A stretch of DNA of 64,000 nucleotides from Oehlia diaphana. Its lineage: Eukaryota > Glomeromycota > Glomeromycetes > Glomerales > Glomeraceae. A program made the position numbers and the translations under genes. Below are positions 44,056 to 51,757 of this stretch, one piece after another. Positions within the stretch are counted from its first letter, which is position 1; each line of letters begins with the position of its first letter. The notes beneath the pieces were generated by a model. The model was not told the DNA's origin. It was given only the letters and a program-made list of their open reading frames with translations, and ran no database searches. Location of the stretch: the NCBI GenBank assembly GCA_003833135.1, contig QZLH01000371.1:29962-93961 (forward strand), given 5' to 3'.

Positions 44056-44857
44056 TTATTGAATTAGAAGAAAAATCTTGGGAACTGTTAATTTTTTGTA
44101 AATAAATATTAATGCTTCTATTCTAAGAGCAGAAAAAAGGTGTCGAAAGTTGTTCAATTTTGCAAATTGTGCTAAATTTGGCGCAAGATTATTAGGATTC
44201 GTTGTCTTTACTAGAGTATTCATGTGATTGGGATATATATCGTTGGCGAACGGTAGGCAATCTAGACAAAGAGTAATATATGGCGTCATTGTCTGGATAT
44301 AAGATTATTTTCATTATTTGCTAGCGGTGCTTTTATCTAATGTTCCAAATACGTTATCGGGATTCCATCGCTCGGTGATTGTATTTCTAAAATGTTGTCC
44401 TGGAAGTAGGTGATCAAACCGAAATTCATTTGTTTTTGGAAGATAGAAGGGTTGTTGATAGGGTTATATTATCTGAGTTATTTAGTCTTCTATAGTTGGA
44501 TAATATAAGATTATCTTCTTGATATGTGAACCATTTCTGTATTCTTCCTTTCATTAGTAAAATTTTTCTTGATATCATTCCATATACGTAAGCAGCATCC
44601 GTCAGATGTGATCAATCGACCAAAAAAAAGGTACTGTATATTCTTTTTATCAATGATGGCATTATTGGCATAGCTTTGATATAAATATCGATCGGGAGAA
44701 TAACTGCTAATAGAATTAATCTACCCGTTATTCCTGTCTTATTATTAGTGGAAAAAGATATGTTCAGTTTTTCTAAGTCTTGAATTGTAAGTTCTAACAA
44801 TAAAGTATTTGAGACATTGTTGGGAATTGCATGTAAGCTGTTCAGTTTGTGAACCAA
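44056..44857 (-). pseudogene. unidentified relic, two minus-strand frames
   Basis: Two minus-strand frames, 44612-44857 (NNVSNTLLLELTIQDLEKLN, IYIKAMPIMPSL) and 44056-44289 (TPYITLCLDCLPFANDIYPN, LAPNLAQFAKLNNFRHLF), have balanced amino-acid use. The sequence between them reads KILLMKGRIQKWFTYQEDNL in the intervening frame. They look like successive parts of one protein interrupted by shifts. I considered the C-terminal part of a non-LTR retrotransposon polyprotein but see no diagnostic catalytic motif, so the family is left open. Confidence 0.35.
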
Positions 44858-45401
44858 ATATTTTCGTTAGATTTGTAAATATTGCATTGTGGCTATGCAA
44901 TTAGTTAGAGGTGAATTGAAGTACGCAAATAATAAAATCGTGTAAGACAACTACCGAAGGGATAACATTATTATATGAGGAAGGAAGGTGAAGTGAATGT
45001 TTATATGATGAACGTAAAGGCAATATAATAGAATTCTGTAAGGTGTATATTTTGTGTGATGTATTCAATTGAAACTTTGATTATAACGTAACGACTATGT
45101 TCGTGTGTTAGTTTCTTTTTTTGAATCGAGAATTTTAAATGTAAGGTTCCATAATAACAGGGTACTCTATACGAATTATAACCCGCGGACAATCTCGATT
45201 TTTTTTTTTTTTTCATTTGAAATTAATTATACTATTCACTCGATGTTTTTGTTATCAAATTTGCTTAATTAATAAATTTTAATAATATTTTCCATAAGAT
45301 AATTTAAAAGTGAATTATTTTTTGAGTGAGTATAATTGAGTTGAGAGTGTGATTACATATTATTAATGGTTACAAATTTGTAATTATTCCATCGGTATTA
45401 T

Positions 45402-45472
45402 GTATACACCGAATGGATTTTTCGTAATTACTCCACTGTATAAAAAAGTATAAAAAAGTATAAAGTCCATCG
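45402..45472. repeat. hairpin with GTATACACCGATGGA arms
   Basis: GTATACACCGAATGGA at about 45408 is complementary (one base bulged) to TCCATCGGTGTATAC at about 45466, enclosing three GTATAAAAAA repeats. GC-rich CTCCCCGGGCCCCCAG follows at about 45532. Possibly a small foldback element. Confidence 0.55.
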
Positions 45473-45789
45473 GTGTATACGTCATACACAATGAGATGCC
45501 GGGGTATCTAAAAAATATTCCATATATACCGATGCTCCCCGGGCCCCCAGGTACAATACATCGTTTTTTTTTTGTTAAGTCCGTCTTATCTTTATCTGAT
45601 ATCCGCAGTATGGAATTAAATCAAAAGTTACACGTAACTTACAATTGCAACTACTATATACTATAAATGACTACACCTGAGATACATAAATTTAATTAAT
45701 ATGACAATTACATATTAATTATTAAATGACTAATCGTCATGTGAGCTTCGAGCTTGATTAATGTGATTATGATTTTATCTCATGTGAAG

Positions 45790-45796
45790 TATAAAA
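45790..45796 (+). promoter_or_regulatory. TATA box of the 45879 gene
   Basis: TATAAAA, 83 bp upstream of the ATG. The leader between is pyrimidine-rich (TCTTTTTCATTTCTTACTG), typical of a transcription start region in fungi. It is the clearest core promoter in the window. Confidence 0.6.
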
Positions 45797-45878
45797 GGTA
45801 TTAGTCATACTACAGAGTCTTTTTCATTTCTTACTGTTTCTTAACACTCTTTTCCTTACAAAGCTAAATTATTACAAA

Positions 45879-46694
45879 ATGGAAGAATTAACAAAAGGAA
45901 TGAGATTTACCCAAATCCCATGGGAAGCTCATCAAATTAATGCCTTGCATCAAGGGCTTCTGCCACAGGACTATAAGCTTGACAAGTTAGATGAAAAATT
46001 CATAATGTATTATCCAGAAGAAGAAGTCTCCTGTAAAAATATACGAGGAGTTTCCTGTTTTGTGCCCTTAGATACACCTCACAATGTTCCAGCTCAAAGT
46101 CATGAGAAATTATCATGCTTTTTTCTGTCAGAAAATACGCAACTTCCTTCAGAACTAATTTTTATTTACACACATAAAATGAGTCTTCGATTTCCTTCTG
46201 GCAGACGCCAAAATGCATTACATTTCCTGATTGCACCCACAAGGAGAATGACAAAAGAAGTCTATGAACAAGCGGTAAAGAATTTAAATTGGAATATATG
46301 TGAAATGAAAGCTTTTGCCGAAGTGAATGAATTGGTGAGCCTTAATGAAGACCTTGATGATGTTGAAGATTTCCGAATGGTAGAATTATATTGGCTCATG
46401 GAATACTTTTATGAGAACAAAGCAAACCTCTACATGGATCGTCTACATATGATTGATGTTACTACATGGATCGCTCAGACCAAGCCAAAGTTTGATGATC
46501 TTCTCAATCAAGAGTTTCGCTCTTTTATTGTGTTTAATATTCTTCTCCATATGGACTCTCATACTCAATCTGATGTAACAACACAGACATATATTTGGGA
46601 TATCTTAGGGGAGTTAAATGATGTGTTTAAGTGGAATGAGTCCAATTTTTTAGATGATTATCTCTCAGATACAACTCTAAGAGCCCAAGGATAA
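45879..46694 (+). CDS. orphan protein, 271 residues, intact
   Basis: A single exon from ATG (context TTACAAAATGG) to TAA, with a second TAA in frame one codon later. Composition is that of a soluble globular protein: it has diverse residues, no signal peptide and no membrane helix. The first half has several cysteines (VSCKNIRGVSCFVPLDTPHN, KLSCFF). A basic block SLRFPSGRRQNALHFLIAPT and RRMTKEVYEQAVKNL lies at about residues 105-137. The C-terminal half is acidic and helical (LNEDLDDVEDFRMVELYWLM, LGELNDVFKWNESNFLDDYL). I do not recognise a family. It is the least damaged gene in its neighbourhood, with a good TATA box at 45790, so it is probably expressed. Function is not inferred. Confidence 0.75.
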   Translation: MEELTKGMRFTQIPWEAHQINALHQGLLPQDYKLDKLDEKFIMYYPEEEVSCKNIRGVSCFVPLDTPHNVPAQSHEKLSCFFLSENTQLPSELIFIYTHKMSLRFPSGRRQNALHFLIAPTRRMTKEVYEQAVKNLNWNICEMKAFAEVNELVSLNEDLDDVEDFRMVELYWLMEYFYENKANLYMDRLHMIDVTTWIAQTKPKFDDLLNQEFRSFIVFNILLHMDSHTQSDVTTQTYIWDILGELNDVFKWNESNFLDDYLSDTTLRAQG

Positions 46695-47156
46695 TAATGA
46701 AAATGGCAAGGAAAATAGTTCAATCATCATTGTTCAAGAAAGATTTTAATCTTTATAGTATTATAGGAAAGCTGGTAACGTTGGTCAAATTACACAAAAA
46801 TAGTTAACTGCGTAATATTTACAAATTCATTGACAACTTTGAAAAAAAAAATACAACTTAAATTTTTACAATAACAATGTAAATTTTTAGTAACCATATG
46901 ATTTTGTTAATGTAGTTTTATAATGCAACTAATAAAATTTAATAACTTATTTGCTTTATTTGCTTTTAAACCTTATAATTGTTTGAGTTTGACATTTGTT
47001 ATAATTAAATACACTCTTTGGATGATAGATAAAAAAAAAGCATATATAAACACAAAATACAATACCGCTTTATACATAGACCATGTAAAGGACACAAGAG
47101 AAAAGATGGAATTTCGAACGATTTTTAACGATTCTTATAATCTACGCGAGTGCTAC
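46695..47156. other. intergenic DNA
   Basis: AT-rich. Open frames here are short, and one (46923-47222) runs into the LTR end and is not a gene. Confidence 0.5.
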
Positions 47157-47934
47157 TGTAAGACCTACGCTGTGATAATTCACGTTGCCACCGCAGTCTT
47201 AACACAAATGATATTTTATTAATAATATGATATCAGATATTACATAATAATGCTTAGTTTAATAATATTTTCTAATAAGTTAATTCATAAATTATAGTGT
47301 AAATAAAAATAAATCCGGATTCCTTTTTTTTCTTTTCAAAGTCTAAATTTATTCCTTTTATTATCCGAAGCGTAAGCGTAGGACCCTTCCATTCTACTCC
47401 AAACCATGCATGTGTTGTCTGTCCGCACATAGGATCAGGTGTAACCTTAGATTTGTTTACGTGTATAACACTTTTTGTTTATGTCCCCCTGATTTAAAAT
47501 ATCTTTAAAAATTTTTATGCCATTTAATTTCGTATAGTTTAATTTTATGAGCATGTAATTTATGACGCTTTGGACGCATTAACGGTTACCGTTTCCTAGT
47601 AAGAAATGATTTTCATCGAAATAAATCCTGAGTTCATAATATTTCAGTTTCCACTTTTTGAAGTCTTCCATTTTCATTTTTAACAAATTTTACTTTTAGT
47701 AAACCTTTTTCTTGAACTCATTACCTTTCAGAAAATATCGTTTTCCACTTTTTCATAAATATAAACTTTTCAAAATTCTCAATTCAATCCTATTCCTATT
47801 TATAGTAATATCCCGAACTTAATTCCCATACCCAAATCTAAAATTAAATACGAACACAAGAATAGTTTTACATCGTTACGGATTTAACACTTGTAACATT
47901 AATTATAATACTATATACAATACTGCGCCCCACA
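47157..47934 (-). mobile_element. LTR in minus orientation, Helitron nested inside
   Basis: On the minus strand it starts TGTGGGGCGCAGTATTG (47934) and ends GCAACGTGAATTATCACAGCG...GGTCTTACA (47157). It shares the GCGCAGTATT start, a CTATAAATAGG TATA box (about 47795-47805), TTTTCTGAAA and the GGTGGCAACGTG.ATTATCAC terminus with the LTR at 41708-42490. Without the 236 bp insertion at 47364-47599 it is about 540 bp. No target duplication is visible, so the borders may have decayed. Confidence 0.65.
47364..47599 (+). mobile_element. non-autonomous Helitron-like element, copy A
   Basis: It starts TCCGAAGCGTAAGCGTAGGA directly after an A and ends with the hairpin AACGGT-T-ACCGTT, two bases, then CCTAG directly before a T. 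TC start, 3' hairpin, CTAG end and A|T insertion site are the classic Helitron signature. There is no Rep/helicase in its 236 bp. Copy B at 49489 shares both ends with a different but still paired hairpin. Confidence 0.75.
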
Positions 47935-48966
47935 ATTAATAACTTCATGTGACAAACATCACGTGAATTATTTTTTTCAATTTCTGCGGTAAGTTTACCG
48001 TGTATAAAGATTTTCTAAACATAAAAAGCCATGCGCTGGAAAGGAAATTATTGGAGATAGTTTTGACGAAGCTATGACATGGATACTTTGGCTATAGCTG
48101 TGCAGATTCGCAAGGAAGCTATTTCAGATTTTGTAAACTAATGTCCCATTTTGACAAAAAAATTTTTAAGGGTAGTGTTTATTTATTTTTGTCGCTATAT
48201 ATCCGTATAAGTACATGTTTAATCAATATCATTTTTATTCTATTTAAAATATCAATGATGAATCCAATAGTGAATCCAATTATAGTGTTGATGTTGAGGT
48301 TCAAAAGTGTGTCCACGGGATATCAATTTATTTTGTAAAACAAAATATTATATTATACAGACGTTGATATCTTGGAATCTATGGATATAAAATAAAATTC
48401 GAAATGAAACTTATCTTTGATAAGCAAATGCAGGATAGAATAACGTGAATATGGTAATACTCGGGTAAGTTCTCGGAAACCAAGGCAGATTTGCGGACAC
48501 AATTCGTGTAACTTATTTTATACGAGAGGTAATTGCCATCAAACGGATGAATTAAGGGCTTAAAACATTCAGCGTTTAGAAATTAATTAGTTCATAATTT
48601 ATTTATGTAATCAAAAAATGCAGCCAAAATTACGGAATAAATTTGTAACAAAAAAATTTATTCACTATTCAAATTCATATATAATATAATATAATATAAT
48701 AATAATACGCATACATATCGAGTCAACACCATATTTTGTTTCGTAAAAATGCATTTAATTGTTTTGAATTTTATTAAATTCATTGTATCAAATTTTCTTT
48801 GATTATTATTTTAGTAAAATTATAATAAATACAGTTTTTTTTTAATTAAAATTTTTACTTTTTATTTTGAACTTACGAATAAAAAAAAAATAATAATGAA
48901 AAAAAATGACGTGTTCATAATAAAACAAGCGTAACTCTGTCCGAAAAAAAAAGAAATAATGAAATT
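47935..48966. other. intergenic DNA
   Basis: No gene is recognised. About 48030-48140 has coding-like texture (GGAGATAGTTTTGACGAAGC) but no lasting frame. An (ATAAT)n run lies at about 48684. Confidence 0.45.
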
Positions 48967-50290
48967 ATCCAACGTTTATAATATATCTAACGGAATTTAT
49001 ATCATATTCTTCACAACTTGGCAAGTCAGAATCTTCATCTACTGTTGATTAACTTTCGTTCATTATTGATATCAGGATCAATAAAATCAATGTTATCAAG
49101 TTCTTAAATTGCATGGTTAATATATGGTTCGTGTTGCCAGCATTCTACTTAAAATTAATGAAATTATATTGCATAAATAAAATTATATGCTTGCTTTTAT
49201 AAAATGAAACGAATTTATCATTTGTGCTTGGAATAGGGATTTCTCTTTTACCATTAAGAATATCTTGCCTAATTTCAATATGATTTTTTATTTTCAAAAT
49301 CAAATGGAGATAAACGACTTGTTAATTCCAAAATAATACTCCTAAACCATATATATCTGATTTTTCGGTTAAACCATATGAATGATTTTCTTCAAAAAAT
49401 TTAGGATCCATATAAGGTATTACACCCACACGCTTCAGTGTTACCAACTGATCCTTTTTGACATGAACGTCCGAAATCTACTAATTTTTCCGAAGCGTAA
49501 GCGTAGGACACTTATGATAGGTACACTCTATTCTGTATTCTTGTCTGTCCGCACGCGTTTAAATACCAATCATTTTCTAGTATATCGTGTGGCAATAAAT
49601 ATGTTGTGATTTTGTTTATTAATGATGGTCGTGATTACAACGCTTCGAACGCTCCAACAGTTCCTGTTACCTAGTTTTATTGTATCTTTAAGATATTATT
49701 GAGATGTTAAAAAAAGGTGTGTTATTAACGTAAATATAAATGGATTATTAAAAAATATGAATATACTTACAATATGATTTCCTTGTTATCATGTAGCCAC
49801 AAAATCGCACTTTAGGTAATCTTAATTGGTTCTTCCATTCAAAAGTTATAGTGTTATTTCTTAAATAATTTCTTAATGTTCCACACTTCTACCATCTGCA
49901 TATTCAAGAACAAGTGAATAATTTATTTCATCTAAAAAGAGAAAAAACCATGTAAATAAATCGCATAAAATAATAATATAAATTTAACAATTTATTTTTC
50001 TATTTTTACCTTTTAATTTCGTAACAACATAAAATTGAACTATGGTTGGAAGAGAATTAACTATCCCTATTAATAGAATTGGAAAAAAAAACAATGAATT
50101 TAATAATAATATTAAATATGTAATATATAGTTTACACACCTCATGAATTTTTTAAATGCCAATATACATTATAAACCAAGGCGGAGCAACCTCAGTAAGT
50201 CATGACAATGAATTTTTTGTAATACCTCGTCATATTAATACCTTTAGTCCATTTTTGGTATCACTCTTTTAGGCGCAGCTATCATGGTAT
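48967..50290 (-). pseudogene. TKL protein kinase relic K4
   Basis: Minus-strand copy of the K2/K3 gene structure, decayed throughout. It runs from MIAAPKRV at ATG 50283-50285 through traces of exon 1, exon 2 (near 50010-50070) and exon 3 (near 49800-49940). Exon 4 is split by a Helitron-like insertion: IRTFMSKR/GRSCQKG on one side, then GVIPYMDPKF in shifted frames, LTEKSDIYGLGVLFW and REIPIPSTNDKF. Exon 5 keeps KCWQHEP, and the tail reads EDSDLPSCEEYD near 48980-49040. Stops and shifts occur in every exon. The preserved tail resembles K1 and K3, which helps define the family C-terminus. Confidence 0.75.
49489..49674 (+). mobile_element. non-autonomous Helitron-like element, copy B
   Basis: The first 21 bases equal copy A (TCCGAAGCGTAAGCGTAGGA plus C). 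GTCTGTCCGCAC is shared internally, and the end reads ACGCTTCGAACGCTCC, hairpin AACAG-TTC-CTGTT, then ACCTAG before T. It interrupts kinase relic K4 in exon 4: flanks GAAATCTACTAATTTT and TTTATTGTATC rejoin to match the K2 sequence. 186 bp, no genes. Confidence 0.75.
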
Positions 50291-50386
50291 GTATTATCAA
50301 TTGGCGTTTGTAATTTGCCCCCAGGATAAATAGTAAAAATGGAAACTGGGATGTGATAGGAGGGGCGACAAATAATTTAATGTCAC

Positions 50387-50819
50387 GGCATCTCTTTTTT
50401 GTGTGCCATGTTCGTGGCGCAGCCAGCAGATTGTGGCGTAACGAAAATCATAAAGAGAAATTTTTTTTAATAAAATATAACTTCAAAAATTACTAGATAG
50501 TTGTAATTTTGGCTGCTCTTCGAGTTTACTTAGAGCGACAAAGGCGATTTGAAATATCATTATTGATTTATTTAACAAAAATTTTTCTTTCACGAAATCC
50601 AATTTTGGAAACGATCGACAAAGACGGTAGAATCAATCATTTATATGTAAAGTCAAAATCGGCATTCATAACCTTCTTCCGAATCCTAATTAAACTTGCA
50701 GAGCATGTGAAATTACATCTACAATATGAGTTTAAAAACTTTATGTCGAAGAAAAAATCCTTAATGATGTTTTTTAAAAATTTTTTGCGCCACGAACCTG
50801 GCACACAAAAAAGGGTGCA
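50387..50819. mobile_element. MITE with GCGCCACGAACCTGGCACAC ends
   Basis: TTTTTTGTGTGCCATGTTCG(TGGCGCA) at 50395-50421 and its complement TGCGCCACGAACCTGGCACA(CAAAAAA) at 50786-50812 are 27 bp inverted repeats with one mismatch. A looser extension (GCATCTC / GGGTGC) lies outside. The interior contains a plus-strand open frame that starts at 50509 and runs out through the right terminal repeat to 50856. Confidence 0.8.
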
Positions 50820-50856
50820 ATGTCACGTGATCGAACACGCTCCCCGTTTTTGGTAA
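50509..50856 (+). CDS. 115-codon frame inside the MITE, doubtful
   Basis: The frame has fairly normal composition (AALRVYLERQRRFEISLLIY, ETIDKDGRINHLYVKSKSAF, LIKLAEHVKLHLQYEFKNFM). Its last 25 codons are the terminal inverted repeat and flank, so the present stop is accidental. It could be a scrap of a captured gene or of the parent element's transposase. No motif is recognised. Confidence 0.25.
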   Translation: MAALRVYLERQRRFEISLLIYLTKIFLSRNPILETIDKDGRINHLYVKSKSAFITFFRILIKLAEHVKLHLQYEFKNFMSKKKSLMMFFKNFLRHEPGTQKRVQCHVIEHAPRFW

Positions 50857-51154
50857 CTTAAAATAAAAATAATCTAACGTTAATTGGAATGATCGATGAA
50901 TGATTGTCTTATGTGTGCATCATTACGTCACATCTTCTTTGTACGTTTTTTACTTTTTTTTACTCCATTTAATAAAAAAAAATTAAGGTTTTACGTATTT
51001 AGTAATTTGAATAAAAAAAATAACAAAAGGCTTATACGTTTTCATTACGCTATGTTTTCTTTGTTAACCAAATTTAGTATTGTACTATTTTTATTTAAAA
51101 TCAATTTATTATTCTAACGTTCAATCGTTTTATCGTTTAAAAATTTAAAATTTA
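50857..51154. other. AT-rich DNA upstream of the kinase array
   Basis: No gene is seen. The short frame 50896-51117 is Phe/Leu/Lys low complexity. The promoter of the array gene should lie here; no TATA box is assigned. Confidence 0.45.
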
Positions 51155-51757
51155 ATGGAAATTATTTATTTTAGAGATTTGACTGCTGGGAAAAAATTTA
51201 TTGCAGAAAATTTTGCAAATTGGACCAGTGAAAATGAAATAATTGATAATTTCATTAGGAAAAAACAATTAGAATACGGTGGTGTCTATGATAAATTAGA
51301 TGATGGTGAAGCAGTATTTGAGTGGATACCATATAATGAGCTTATTGATATTAAAGAAATAGGAAATAATTGTTTAACTACAGCATTATGGAAGGAAGGT
51401 CCATTATTTTATAGTAAACATCAACATGAATGGTCAAAAACATCGTGTGATTTTGTTACATTAAAATTTTTATATGACTTACAAAATGTAACTGACGAAT
51501 TTATGAATAAGATAGATAAGATAGATAAATGTTATGGAATATCTCAAAATCCAGTTACGAAAGTTTATATTTTAGTTTTTCATGATAAATATTTTGACTA
51601 TTGTTGTGGAAAATGTGGTAATGAATACGATAATAGAGAGTATAAATGGTGTAGCCAATGTCAAATAAATCAATTAAAAAATAATTTAACAAACTGGACT
51701 AATAGAAATGTAAAATTTGATGACTTCATTCAAAAAATTCAATTAAAAATTAATTAA
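51155..51757 (+). CDS. first N-lobe/zinc-ribbon unit of the kinase array
   Basis: ATG 51155 opens a 200-codon frame. Residues 15-36 (FIAENFANWTSENEIIDNFI) are the NWTSGN-type helix that precedes the kinase domain in Rhizophagus TKL kinases. VFEWIPYNELIDIKEIGNNC starts the N-lobe, but the glycine loop is absent (IGNNCLTTALWKEG). FVTLKFL keeps the beta3 Lys, and CYGISQNPVTKVYILVF is beta4-beta5 up to the hinge. The chain then leaves the kinase fold into a zinc ribbon, CGKCGNEYDNREYKWCSQC (CX2C..CX2C), and another NWT.RN helix. Unlike later units there is no intron after helix C. TAA at 51755-51757 ends it, yet the same frame continues directly into unit 2, so the stop may be a late mutation in a longer gene. 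Confidence 0.7.
   Translation: MEIIYFRDLTAGKKFIAENFANWTSENEIIDNFIRKKQLEYGGVYDKLDDGEAVFEWIPYNELIDIKEIGNNCLTTALWKEGPLFYSKHQHEWSKTSCDFVTLKFLYDLQNVTDEFMNKIDKIDKCYGISQNPVTKVYILVFHDKYFDYCCGKCGNEYDNREYKWCSQCQINQLKNNLTNWTNRNVKFDDFIQKIQLKIN

Noticed and set aside
44056..44857. Confident call as a LINE retrotransposon
   Set aside because: Position and texture are suggestive, but neither the reverse transcriptase YXDD box nor an endonuclease motif is visible; kept as an unidentified relic.
46923..47222. 99-codon plus-strand frame downstream of the 271-residue gene
   Set aside because: Its last third runs antisense through the LTR terminus, and the first part has no recognisable feature.
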